DNA from: Primula veris
Lineage: Eukaryota > Streptophyta > Magnoliopsida > Ericales > Primulaceae
Direction: 5' to 3'
Length of the DNA: 64,000 nucleotides
Assembly (NCBI GenBank): GCA_963682055.1
Contig: OY821745.1
Coordinates: 24,363,342 to 24,427,341, forward strand
Of this stretch, positions 34,803-49,698 are shown in pieces. Numbering within the stretch: the first letter of the stretch is position 1; every line of letters starts with the position of its first letter. Position numbers and translations under genes: made by a program. The notes beneath the pieces are model-generated. The model did no database searches. It saw nothing but the letters and a program-made list of their open reading frames with translations, and was not told the DNA's origin.

Positions 34803-36329
34803 GTAGGGAAAGAATGAGTTACAGTATAGTACATTGCGCATTATCAGAATTCTATTTCATACGTTAGGCTACACAAATAGCAATTACTAGTTACTACACC
34901 AACCTAGTTTTTTTTCCATATCAGTGAATTACATAGATAAGAACATTGATTGGGGGTAAATGAAAAACGTGATATGATGGTGTAGAGGATATAGTATTAC
35001 AAAACTGTGATAGAAACCGGTGCAAATTTTCATTTTTGTAACTAAATAGTAGTAAAACATCTCGAGATATGTAGTAATATTTGTATATTATTTTCTAAAT
35101 TTGTACGTCGGTGTACAGAATCAGAATCTGGTGGTACCTTAGTGTAGTAAACTGATGGAGGCTACTTTTATAACGAGAAAATATAAAGAATAAAAAGAGA
35201 TCGAGAGAGAGAGAGAGAGAGAAGGAGGCTACACCAAATCATATAGGATGGAAATAACCCATTAAATCCACAAACAATCAAAATAATACTCAATAGTCTC
35301 CAAAAGAAATAACTGACGAAAAATAAAAAGACTCTCACTTCTCTCATAGCGCAATAAAGAAATAAAATAAATACGCTAAATAATGTAAACGTCCAATCGA
35401 GCAGGTCTACGACCAACCCGAGCGGTGCGGAGAACCGGATCTTCATCATAAATCCCAGAAAGTTATTTACATAAATAAATTAATATAGTTTAGGAGTTAA
35501 ATTAAAGAAGTGAATTTTAACATTTAAGTAAAATGGAGAGTTTGAGTGTTATTTTTTTTTTATGGATGTGTATTTCAAGCACTGTTTTAAAAAAACTTGC
35601 AACGTTGCGCAACGTTGTGCGATATAGTGATTTTTGAAAGAAAAACGCAACGCTAAAACGTTATTTGGATGGAAAAACGCTAAATTCGCGCTATAGGAAC
35701 GCTATTTACGCTATAACGGGTGCAGTAAAAAAAAAATTTTAATTTAATTTGTTTTTTTTCAAAATTTTAATGAAATTATTGGAACTTAAAGAGAATCAAA
35801 CCCCAAAACTCTTGCAAACAAAGTAAATACTCTGTCATCTCAAGTATAATCATTTTGTGATTATTAGTTAAATTTTTTTTATATATATTTAGTTAATTTT
35901 TATTAGATGTTTTGAATTTAATGTTATATTTAGGCAAAAAAAAAATACATCGCAAAGCGCTATGTAGTAACGCTAATTACGTTTTTAACGTTTTTTTCGA
36001 AAAAAACGTTACGGTAACGATAACGCTATTTAAAATACTGACTTCAACCCGATTCATATAATTAATTAAACTAAGCACCGGTCCTATATATAGTTATTTC
36101 ATTCAAAACTTTCTGTTTGTTCAACAAGAGCTGATCAGTTATATAGCGTTTCTAAACTACTTCAAAAAAAGGAATATTTAAATAACTTATTTAGGTGTAT
36201 CTATAAGATTATAAACTACTTAACCAGGAGTAACATATAATAGTGGTGCTGTTTATATAAACAACTTACAAATAACAAAAGTAAGATATAAATAATTGTT
36301 ACCAAAAAGAAAAAAAACATGGTGGTGGT
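34803..36329. other. Non-genic: microsatellite and MITE; PDR exons expected here are absent
   Basis: The second transmembrane block of the transporter should follow 34802, but no such exon is visible. The stretch holds (GA)n at 35203-35222 and a hAT-like MITE at 35580-36040. Nothing else was recognised. Confidence 0.5.
35580..36040. mobile_element. hAT-like MITE, about 461 bp
   Basis: The ends CACTGTTTTAAA and (reverse complement) CAGTATTTTAAA form imperfect inverted repeats. The interior is full of AACGCTA/AACGTT words on both sides. Flanking 8-mers ATTTCAAG and ACTTCAAC match at 6 of 8 positions, consistent with an old hAT-type 8-bp TSD. Confidence 0.6.
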
Positions 36330-36434
36330 GTGATAAAAGACATCAACTATACGAATTTATGCATGCAACTATGCAACCAGGGTGAACATGCATGCTTTTC
36401 AAAATTCAATTTATTTTATCTATACCATATATCA

Positions 36435-36755
36435 ATGGCGTTGTGCCTTACGCCTAAAGCCTTTCACTTCCACTTTCTGCAGCCGTCAATGGCGCCTAAA
36501 CCAAAGCCTAAACCCGCCGTCTCACCTATCCGTCTCTTATCTCCAGCGACTTTTCTACCCCTTCTAACCTCCATCTCCTCCCTATCTCTATCTCAACTCA
36601 CCCGATCTCTCTTTCGATCTCACATCCAGTCCAGATCTGTCATCGTCCAGATCTGTTCTCGATCTACACGGAACAAATTTGGTAGATCTGGTGTGTGGCG
36701 GCTTTCTCCTCCCATTGCCGGTTGGCTTAACCCCGTCTACACACATCAAATGTAG
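36435..36755 (+). CDS. Unassigned ORF in a GC-richer segment
   Basis: The ORF has 106 codons from ATG 36435, rich in Ser, Leu and Pro at the N-terminal half (PKPKPKPAVSPIRLL, then SSLSLSQLTRSLFRS). The composition resembles a plastid-transit-like or leader sequence, but I recognise no domain. The region is locally richer in GC and CT than its surroundings and contains near-repeats (GTAGATCTGGTGTGTGGCGG at 36681 against GTAGGTCTGGTTTGTGGCTG at 36766), which fits a transposon leader or a decayed gene start as well. Low certainty that it is translated. Confidence 0.2.
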   Translation: MALCLTPKAFHFHFLQPSMAPKPKPKPAVSPIRLLSPATFLPLLTSISSLSLSQLTRSLFRSHIQSRSVIVQICSRSTRNKFGRSGVWRLSPPIAGWLNPVYTHQM

Positions 36756-38900
36756 TTTGCTTCGTAGGTCTGGTTTGTGGCTGCTTTCTTTACCCCGTGA
36801 AATGATTGGGTCGGGCTGTTCTCAGCAAATTCAGTTTGTTTAGCAGCTTCCGATCGTTGTGTGGTCCCCGCACCCTCTTCTGTTCCCGGGTTTTGGGTCT
36901 TTGGTTTTGCTTGTCTTTGAGCTCGCAGACTGCCCACCTCCATCACTGTTTTGGGTGCTATTCATTAAGCTACTTCCCCACCACCGGTGAGTTTGTGGTC
37001 CTTTGCTCGTTTATTTTGGCTTGTTTTGGTTACTCTTCGACCATACGAGTGAGCTTTTGTTCCTTGTGCGATCGGAAGATTTAGTTTATTTGGGCTATGA
37101 GGCATATTTTATGGTATATGATATGCATGCATGACCGTAGCATTTTGGATATGAATGTCTGGTTTGTGAATTGTCGGATTAGTTGAGACTTGTTTAGGAT
37201 TCAATTTATAGGTGATGGGTTGATGACCAGTTCTTATATATTGGGAATAAACTTGGTCATTATACATAGGCTCGATTTAGCGTGGGCTGGGTATAATCTA
37301 ATGGATTTTGTTAAATACGAGAGTGATTATGAGTTATACTACAGAGGCTTAGACATGGTTCTTCAAGATGCTTGTAGTTAGTAATCGATATTTGACGTAT
37401 GTTCTGTTTGGGTGGCACCTAGTTTAGAGGACTCGAGTAGTATATGCTTGGTTAGCGTGTACATGGTTTTATATGTTTGACTTCTTGTTCAGATAAGGAA
37501 CACTGCTAAAGTACCTTTTAGTTATGCTACAGAGGTTGAAACCTGGGTCTTTCATTAGAATTTTAGTTGGTCAAATAGTTTTTTGATACTTCTTGAGAGA
37601 TCTTATTGGATAAATCACAGTTAGAAAGCTAGGGCTATTTGGTAGGGTTGGAAAAACGTGGACACGGTTCCATTCTAATGGAATATCGTAGGCAGAGATG
37701 ACCAATTATGGGTTATGCTACAGAGGTTGAGGCCTGAATTTTTATGAGTCTGACGGTTGGTTAACCCCTACTCTACGAGATATTTTGTTAAATGGATCCT
37801 GATTGAGAGAGTTTTAGCCAATTGTGTCATTTTCTTGAGATGACTAGTTTAGACATGATACAAATTAGGTTGTCGGTTTTATTTATTACAACGTCGATGA
37901 CTTGGTAAATGCTTGTAGGTACGAGTATCTTGCTGACTTGGATAGTTTCTTTATGTTCTCCCTTGTATACCTGAGTTAGCTTCCAATTTCTTATATGCTA
38001 TGTTTTCGTTGCTGATTAAAAAAAACATAAAATACAGAGACACAAAGTGTCATTCAACTCAGGCTATCTACCAATCTGTCCATTATTTAACGATTTATAA
38101 AAAGCAAATCTCATCAATTACAACCCATTAGGGTTTACCTGATACGTAAAAACACCCGACATATTTCAAGTGAATCTACTATACCTCCTCGGGTTTCAAA
38201 ATACATCAGCCGTAATTAAACCCATCAATAGTTTATTTGCGAATTTAAGGGTTAAAATAACGTACACGTAAAATAAGTAACAAAAGAACTAACAGACATG
38301 ACTTTGTATTATATGAACCTCAAAATATCAACTTCAAATGGAGGGCTTACCCCCCAAAATAGGTCCAGTACATTTGCCGAAACTAACAATTACAATATGA
38401 TATTTAGTATAAAGAAAAAAGAAATTACTATAGATGTCGAGATCATCCTAATATAGGAGGGAGAAAATCAACCACCTGGAGAAACAAAACAAAGGGATAA
38501 AGATTAGTGATGCGGATAAAAATATCTAGAGCTGTTGGATAAATGTTGAATTGAGATGTAGGCATAATTCAAATTCGTACCCATTTGCAGACTAACAACA
38601 TGATTACATGAACCAAGTAAATGTACATCTGATTACTCTTTATGAGAATGTTGAATATATTTTTAAGTTAAAACTATCGTGTTTTTATTACTTTTTCAGG
38701 ATCTATTTCTAGTCAAAACAAAAATTTATATCAGAAACAATCCAGCATACGATATTGTTCATTAATCAGGGCACAAGTAACCAAAATCACTGTTGATGTA
38801 GAAGATTTTGATCCAAGCATCAATTAAAATGAAGTTAGGACATGACAGATTATGCTTGGGTAAATTTAATACCTCAAAGAAGATGCCTATTTTCCATAAA
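36756..38900. other. Unassigned segment with diverged repeats, then spacer
   Basis: 36780-37080 stays GC-richer with CT-rich words. 37330-37900 contains three diverged copies of a unit beginning GTTATRCTACAGAGG (see the repeat entry). From about 38020 the sequence becomes AT-rich and runs into the 3' side of the UMP-CMP kinase gene. No gene recognised. Confidence 0.35.
37331..37880 (+). repeat. Diverged ~190-bp direct repeats (three copies)
   Basis: GTTATACTACAGAGGCTTAG (37332), GTTATGCTACAGAGGTTGAA (37521) and GTTATGCTACAGAGGTTGAG (37712) are spaced about 190 bases apart, with weaker similarity downstream (TTGGT, GAGATNTT, AAATGGAT-type words). Confidence 0.4.
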
Positions 38901-38925
38901 GCTCTGCAAGAGTTGCAACATACAT

Positions 38926-42309
<3,384 letters not shown>

Positions 42310-44162
42310 GAGAGCTAGATATAGCTTTACAATATATTCTGAGAAAAAAGAAGGGTTAGAAATAGATAAAGATGTAACAAACTTGTGCTATCACAAACAT
42401 CTAAAAGAGTGTTGTTGCAACTCGAAGACAAACAAGTTCAACAAAGGGAAAGGCAGTGGCAAAATACATTGCAATCCCTGGTTGAATAAATCTCAGTAAA
42501 TAAAATATGTTTTCATAATTGGCCATGCTTCTTGTAAAAAGCACAGTGCAAATTAACTATTAGGTCAAACTTGAACATTCATGCTAACATATTTAGATGA
42601 ACTTTAATGCCAACAGAAAAGGCTGTGATTGATTCCATACAAAATTTAAGGGAAAAACAAACTGATGCTAAAAACCAATTGACAAAATCAAAGTGACAGC
42701 TTACCAAATTTTAAGTAACCCTGTTATCAAACCGTCTGTAAAGTTTTATAAAGTCACAGCCTCAACTCAGTGCCAACCATGATCAATAAACCTTATAATG
42801 ATACCAAAATGAGGAAAAAACAGAACTCTGATGCAACCATTAGTTGGAACGTATGGGTAATAGAGATGTTATCAACAAGCAAACAATATGCAGAGGCCAC
42901 TCGACTCGACCAAGTGTTGTGGACATATGATTATTACAAAAGGTTAAATGGCTAATAAGAATTTTTTTCGAAAATAAAGATATGTAATGAGATCGTATCT
43001 ATCTCCTTCAAGTGAAATGTAATATTTTTATAATAAAAAAGATAAAAAAAAAAATTGAAACACATTTATCAGAAAGACAAGTTTATTTTGCTAGTTTTCG
43101 CATGTTATACTTTACTGAAATGGTCGGTGTCAAATTAATTTCTTCTGAAATGCAATGTATAAACATATGAAGTTGTAACCCACTAGGAGTAGCCTAGTGG
43201 GCTAAAACCTGCTAGAAATAGCTTAGGTACATGGTTCGAGTCTTGTTAAAGGGGATAGGTGTGAAATACCTTGATTCTCTTTAATAAGATTTAAAATATA
43301 ATTAAACATATGAAGTTGTAGGAAATGGAGAATTGAGCCCAGTTATCTATCAATGTACAAGAATGTATATGTACTATAATCTTGACAATGTTAATTATAG
43401 ATAAATTATAAATAAAAACACTACAAAAATGTAACTGTATATAATACTGTACATCCAACAATATTGGTTGTAAATGCATTGGTAAGCATGTTTATGCTGG
43501 AATGCATAGGTAATTACGTATATCTTTCACCAAAAGAATACATTAATTAGCAAAGTCCCGAGTAGTTACATAAAAAGTTTATAACATAAATCAACTACAA
43601 TATTGTCTTAACTTGTAATCGATTACTGGGGCGGAGCTAGGAGATCATCCCCGTATTTTATAAAACCCCATTTCAATACATATTTTACATACAAAATTTT
43701 AAAAAATATTGGATTAACACCCGCAATTACTGTACAATAAATTTACATCTAACTAGTGACCAAATAATAATGTGTTCAAAGGAAAAATAAACATATTTCC
43801 ATTTGGTTCTTATAACTTCAATTACAGAACATGTAATTCTCATGTTTTCTTTTGCCACAACTTTTTTCCTCATGATTTCCTAAAAATGTAAACACACTTA
43901 TTTTTATAGTTTTTTGATTTTTAATTATTTCATACTACTATTTTGTGCTCATGTTAACATTAAATTTGATAGCCTTTTTGTTTACACTTGCAATTGATCA
44001 GGTTCTCATTCCTCTTAAGCTATTTAAACCAACAAAAATCAGCGAAATATACAAATTACTAGCAGTAGATAAAAATAATCAGCTGAAATATATAAGAGAC
44101 TGAAAAATGAAGAAAGTGAGTAATTTAAAAAAAAAAAAAAAAAAAAGAGAACCGAGGCTCAC
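42310..44162 (-). other. Probable leader intron / 5' region of the UMP-CMP kinase gene
   Basis: On the minus strand TATATCTAG sits six bases before the kinase ATG (acceptor-like). A donor AAG|GTGAGCC lies at 44162, so a leader intron of about 1.8 kb is possible. It contains the SINE at 43178-43302 and a GGGGCGGAGCTAGG word at about 43629 that recurs (GGGGCGGAGCTATA) near 62849, probably a transposon end. Confidence 0.35.
43178..43302 (+). mobile_element. SINE, tRNA-derived, 125 bp, 18-bp TSD
   Basis: Perfect direct repeats TAAACATATGAAGTTGTA flank it at 43160-43177 and 43303-43320. Internal pol III promoter boxes are visible: box A-like TAGCCTAGTGGGC (about 43191-43203) and box B GGTTCGAGTCT (about 43234-43244). 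The 3' end is AT-rich. It is not a tRNA: no cloverleaf or anticodon arm forms and the TSD shows retroposition. Confidence 0.9.
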
Positions 44163-44204
44163 CTTATCTGCAGGGAGATCTCAATATGTATGTATATATT
44201 ATAA

Positions 44205-44250
<46 letters not shown>
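44163..44250 (-). promoter_or_regulatory. Putative 5' UTR exon and core promoter of the UMP-CMP kinase gene, with (TA)n(GA)n
   Basis: On the minus strand a (CT)n run (44250-44230) and (TA)n run (44229-44204) precede a short leader ending AAG|GTGAGC at 44163/44162, resembling the leader layout of the SWIM gene. It is inferred from pattern only. Confidence 0.35.
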
Positions 44251-44251
<1 letters not shown>

Positions 44252-44383
44252 ATATACAATAAATTAGATCTATGCAAGATAAAAGGCTCTTAAATTTATA
44301 CGAGGGAAAAGGGCATTTAATTACATGAATAGTTCCATTATTTTTATTAAGTTCTGTTTGGAATATTTACTCTCAAACTGTAA

Positions 44384-44617
44384 CGGCGTGTTTGGTTGCA
44401 GGACTAAATGGACAGGATGGGATTAATAGTGTAGTGGGCCCTTAAATGATACGTTTGATTTACAACTTATAGCAGGACTAATAGTACCGGCTGTACTTCA
44501 AATCCCATAGTTTACCATCATTTAGAATACCTAGGGTAGTGTGGTATTTGTAATCCCACACTTAATCCCATAGAATTTCTAATCCCATGTAAATTAGTCC
44601 TTGTACCAAACGAGGCC
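44384..44617. mobile_element. Tourist-like (PIF/Harbinger) MITE, 234 bp, TSD TAA
   Basis: Termini CGGCGTGTTTGGTTGCAGGA and the reverse complement of the right end (GGCCTCGTTTGGTACAAGGA) form inverted repeats continuing into CTAA. TAA flanks both ends (44381-44383, 44618-44620). The interior has repeated AATCCCA words. Non-coding. Confidence 0.75.
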
Positions 44618-46862
44618 TAACGGTTCTTAAGTTTAGTTTACAGCATCAGGTGATATAATATAATTTTTATCTCTAATGTTAATTAAAAATGTTACTAACA
44701 ATGTAATTCTATCTTTTCTATTATGTGTGTTAAAATGTGTGTTAAATTTATAAATGTTAAAAATATTATTAAATATAACAATTTTTTTAATTGTTATTAG
44801 TTGATGATATGACAAAAAAGTTTAACTTACACCTACAATTAACAGCAATTTATCACGTATATATTTTCTATCTCTACCATACTGCTATTTATTTTCTCCC
44901 AGCACATATTGATAATAATGTATGGTGCTGAAAAAAACAGATAAGTATTATATTTTGAATAATTAATTTTTAATTAAAATAGATAACATTGTTAAAGTTA
45001 AAACTAATGTGAATGTTTAACTTAATATGGTTGTGTCATTTAATAGATTTTTAAATGATGATTTGTCACTAGTTAACAAAAAAAAAAAAAACTATTATGG
45101 ATGCTCTTAGTTAGACACAAATAAAAAGTTTTTATTTTAATTTATAAATGGAACAAAGTTGTCTTCCCTCGTGATTCAATAAAAGTTGTCTAATGTAGAA
45201 AGGCAATGCTTTGTTTTATCACGTCAGATTCTTTAAAAAAAAAAAAACTGATTTTTCTTAGTATGATATAATTTTTTTCAGACAGAGTTAAAAGAAACTT
45301 ATGAAAATTTGTAGAGTTATGGAATCGGCTCTAACAATATAGTCATTCCGTTCCGATTGGCAAGGGGGTTTCAAAATTGTGTATGTTGGACAAGATGGGA
45401 ACACAAACAATCTCATGAATAATAAAATTTATGAGGTAGCAACCGAAGTGCAAATAGTCAAAATATCAACATGATTGCACAAGAATAACATTAACTAGTT
45501 TATGTCTGTTTTTCAATTTGGGAGATCAAACTTGTAATAGTAAAAAAAAAAGTTAGGATGTATTAAAGTTTCAACTAAATTTTGGAATATTGTAAAATAG
45601 TTTTCCAAACAATTGGGGACAATTGTGACAATATTTGTATCCTTAATAGTACTTTTTCCGATCCCTTAATTGCAGTTACGGTCAGAAAAGGAGTGACAAC
45701 TGTTGGAGAAACGTAAGAATTGTGTTAGCTTATTTTAACGGCTAAAGCTCTTCATTAAACGTGAACCAATATATTCATGTAGCTTTGATTATTTTGATAG
45801 AAAAATTGGGGCACATTACTTTTATTTGCATCATGATGTTAATCGCAACTGTTTGATTTCTTTTTAAATATTAAATACCTGTCAGTTGGAGTAATATTAC
45901 TGTATTAAAAATTATTAGTTAAAAAGAACAAAGGCAAGGATTATTTTACTCGTATACGTAACTTGTGTTCTACAAATTTTGAGCCTTTTAAACATTATAT
46001 GTGGGTGGAATTTTTTGTACAAGTTGGCACAATTGGAAGATAAAATTGATGTTACTTAGATAAATTTTAAGATTTCAAAAATGTAAATGTATAAAAAATA
46101 ACCATAGAATCTAATTTAAGGTACGGATGGGGTAATCAATCTAACATTGCTCAAGGAAGGGTTTAGGCACGATAATTTTTTTATAAAAAAATGTTTTCTT
46201 CTTGTTATTAATTTATGCCAATCTTTTAACAAGAATCGAATGAAAATAAAAGAGAATTCTATTGGCACAAAATAAGGATCATGTACTTGTAGCAAAGCAC
46301 ATTGCATATGTAAAGTTTTCCACTTTCGAAGCATATTAAGTATTTTTTTAAAAGCATATTAAATTCAAAAAAAAACGAAGCATATTAAGTTCACTCCATT
46401 CAGAGGATGCCATAACTAGAAGCATAAGTATTATTCCCATAGGTTATTCTTTATCATTGATTCATTTGATAAATTGTTTTGTTCCTCTCAATTTGGTATA
46501 ACCATTTAATTATACACACGACATGGTATATCATAATAGATCGCGGCAGGCATCTACATATAGCACAATATATACATCAATATTTATTCCGAGAAGTGTT
46601 ATCGGTGCAATTTGACTTTTTTAGTGGTCACTCATCGTGTGATCAATTTCCAGGATGAGTGATCCCAGGATGTGCTAAAAAAATAGGCCAAAAAGCTAAT
46701 TTTGATGGAGCATTATGGCTGCATTTCTTATTATATATACATTCCAAAACCGCAGCTATCTTAATCTGAGCACTTATTTTTTTGGTTTTGCTTCTGCTCT
46801 AGCATTTTAAGTGGCTAAAAAGCCACCTAATGTATACCTGAAAAAGATTCTGCCACACTATT
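44618..46862. other. AT-rich intergenic stretch, no gene seen
   Basis: Many stops in all frames and several poly(A)/poly(T) runs. A short direct repeat (AAGCATATTAA..TTC) occurs at about 46330-46395. No transposon termini were recognised before the copia element. Confidence 0.5.
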
Positions 46863-46984
46863 TGTTGGAAAAAATAGGAAAAAAACATGTAGTTTAAACA
46901 TGTTTTTCCAAAGTTGGTCCACACTATTTGTTGGAAAAAATAGGAAAAAAACATGTAGTTTAAACATGTTTTTCCAAAGTGGTC
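46853..46984 (+). repeat. 66-bp tandem duplication spanning flank and LTR start
   Basis: CCACACTATTTGTTGG starts at 46853 and again at 46919. The unit includes 10 bp of flank (with the TSD CTATT) plus the first 56 or so bases of the LTR. Thus TGTTGG preceded by CTATT occurs twice (46863 and 46929). Confidence 0.9.
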
Positions 46985-48267
46985 AGGGACCAACTTTGAG
47001 TCAATTTTTAATGCGACTCCTCATTTTTTCTGAGGCCATACTCTATGCGTTTGAGTAGCTCGTGCGACGAGCTTCGCAACGGTATATCGCATGACCAATT
47101 CGGAGGAATGGTGTGAATGATAATTGGACTCGAATGTTGGTACTCGAAAGAGGGAAAAACCGAAATCTGGAAAATGGGGTAGAGAGTGGGAATAAACCAT
47201 GAGGGTTATCCCACATTGGAAAATCAAGGTTGATTTTCACTCTATATATACAAACACATCCCATGTAGTTGGTAAACTAATTAAGTCCACATACCCATGA
47301 GTGGGTTAGTGTGTACCACACACGCGCGCGCTCGCTCGGGCAGCGGGCCGCGGGACGCGGGGAATGTCTCGGGTCTTGGGTCTTGTACTAAATCTGAAAA
47401 GGGACTTTTGCATATTTGCAAGAGCAGTCCCTAGAGTTCCCGAAGGTTTGAAACTCCAGCAGTAAATTAAATGACCAATAAATTCTGCGGTTTCAGAATT
47501 TCCTCTATAAAGAGGCAGCCATCCCCTCACATTCTAACACACATTCAAATCAGTATCTTCTCTCTAACTAAAAAGCTGCATATAATTTTTATTCATAGCA
47601 TTTAGAACCAGAGAGAACCACCCACCAACAGCTCGACTTAGACTCGTCGCCAGTTTTCGGCGAGTCTTCCGAGAGACGTTGTACCTTGGGATCGAAGCGC
47701 CAACGCAACCAGAAACCTTAAGGTGGTTGGGCGAATATCGGTTAAGGGCATACTGTTAACAGTAGCCTCGTCCGTTTAATTTTACATTCTGTCCGTTTTA
47801 TTTTTTCCGCATTTAAATTCAGTTTTACATTCTGTCCTTTCAATTCAGTATTTTAATTTCAGTTTTTTAATATTCTGTCCTTAGCTGTAGCTTTTCTTTT
47901 CTGTTTGTACTATTCTGTAATTATGTTTCTGTTCTGTTTCTGTTATGTAATTTCAATTCTGTAATTTAATTCTGTAATTAGATTAGTTTCAATTCAGTCC
48001 TGTATTTTAAATTCATAACAGAACAGTCCGGCTGTTAAGTTTTTACTTTCCAGTCCGGCAGTTTCTTTTAATTACAAAACAGTACATCAGATTATTAATT
48101 GATAATAATCTGATAACGTTTGTTTTTATTTACATTTCAGTACCTACATGTTGTAATCAATTTATTGTATTTCATTTGGAAATTAATAAAGATTACACTG
48201 GTTTTATTTAATTACTGTTTAGTCCTTTATTTATTATTAATTGTTATTTCGTACACGGAAACCAACA
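46929..48267 (+). repeat. 5' LTR of the 46.9-54.9 kb copia
   Basis: 1339 bp, TGTTGG...CCAACA. A TATA box (TCTATATATAC) lies at 47241-47251. Compared with the 3' LTR it has a collapsed heptamer array (47338-47392) and lacks about 34 bp near 47464. The sequence after it is ATCTTAACCGATACTC, not the usual TGGTATCAGAGC primer site. Confidence 0.93.
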
Positions 48268-48620
48268 ATCTTAACCGATACTCTGTTGTTTCTTTCGTGT
48301 ATTGATTAATACAATTATTTATTTTATAAGGAATAATGCTTTCTTGTTTTCAATTCTAAATTATATTAGAAATTGAATTACAAAGAATAAATTCCAAACA
48401 ATTTTAATTTTATTTTATTTTCTTGTTGATACCAACCGTTTTGGTATTCAATAAGAATCGTTTCAATCCTTTTAATATCAACCGTATTGATATTTAAAGG
48501 GATAAGAGTTTATTTTAATTTTTGTTTGGTATTTCTTTTACAAACCCAAATTTCAGTTTTGGTGTTTGTTTATAGAATTGTTTGTACACGTATCTCATAC
48601 GTTTTGTGTTGTCGTTTCAG

Positions 48621-49698
48621 ATGACAAACACGTCGCCTATTGAGTTGCCTATCGGAAGTGAGCATGACCTAGTGGTTGGTGGAGATGTCCATAACACTGG
48701 GGGCGATGCGATTGTGGGGGCTAACGTCGATGACGCAGTTGCAGCGGCTGAGGCCGCCGCGGCTGAGGCTATGGCGGATGCTACGGCCAAAGCTGAGGCT
48801 GCGGCCGAAGCAGCGGCAACGGCCAAGGCCGCAGCTAAGGCTGCGGCAAGAGCCAAGGCTGCGGCCAAGGGCAAGGCACCGATGTATTCGGTTGTGCCTA
48901 CTTTGCCGACTTCTCATCTGGAGAAACCGGAAAAATTCAGGGGAGACAACTTTAAACGTTGGCAGCAAAAGATGCTGTTTTATCTCACCACTCTGAATTT
49001 GACCAGGTTTCTTAAGGAGACTGCTCCCGTCCTAAGCGAGGACGATCTGGACGAGCAGTCGTTCTCTGCGGTTGAGGCATGGAAACATGCCGACTACCTA
49101 TGCAAGAACTATATCCTGTGTGCTCTAGATGACACGCTGTTTAGTGTTTTCGAGCCCAAAGCTACTGCAAAGGAGCTGTGGGAGACTCTCGAAAATAAGT
49201 ACAAGGTGAATAACGCTGGCACAAAGAGATTTGTTGTCACGGACTTTCACGAGTACCGTATGACTGACAGCAGGGGTGTCATGGAGCAAGTTGAGGAGCT
49301 CCAACTGATTTATCACCGCCTTGAGGCTGAGGGGCTAGTTATTAATGAGCCTTTCCAGGTGGCACTCATGATTGAGAAATTGCCGCCGTCTTGGAAAGAC
49401 TTTCAAAACTACCTGAAGCACAAGCGGAAGGAAATGAGGTTGGAGGGGCTCATTGAGAAGCTCAATATCGAGGTGAGCAACCGTCGCTCCGTGAGGAGAG
49501 TCGGTGGTGCTGTCATCCCGATGGCAAAGGCCAATGTGGTCGAAAGCTCCAACGTCAAACGGAAACGTTTTGACACCGGAGGCAGTGCTGTTGTCGCAAA
49601 GAAATTTGCGGGAACCTGCTTTGTGTGTAACAGGACCGGCCATCGTGCGGCGGACTGTTATGACAATAAAGGCGCTGCTAAGCCTAAGCCCCCCCCCC
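48621..49698 (+). CDS. Copia Gag
   Basis: It starts at ATG 48621, right after a CAG acceptor-like border (GTTGTCGTTTCAG). An Ala/Lys-rich low-complexity stretch (about residues 37-85) is followed by the retrotran_gag/UBN2 domain ([44 protein letters not shown]) and zinc knuckle [14 protein letters not shown] (CX2CX4HX4C). The frame is lost in the C10 run 49689-49698; without a shift it ends at 49901. The Ala-rich N-terminus is unusual for copia Gag in my experience. Confidence 0.88.

Noticed and set aside
43178..43302. A tRNA gene (box A and box B present)
   Set aside because: No cloverleaf or anticodon stem, and an 18-bp target duplication flanks it; it is a SINE.
48120..48305. Hydrophobic small ORF, with a second copy at 54770
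   Set aside because: It is part of the AT-rich LTR end and is present identically in both LTRs; not a gene.
48617..48968. Antisense Ala-rich and Arg/Ser-rich ORFs opposite Gag
   Set aside because: They are mirror frames of the Ala/Lys-rich, GC-biased start of Gag; composition alone keeps them open.
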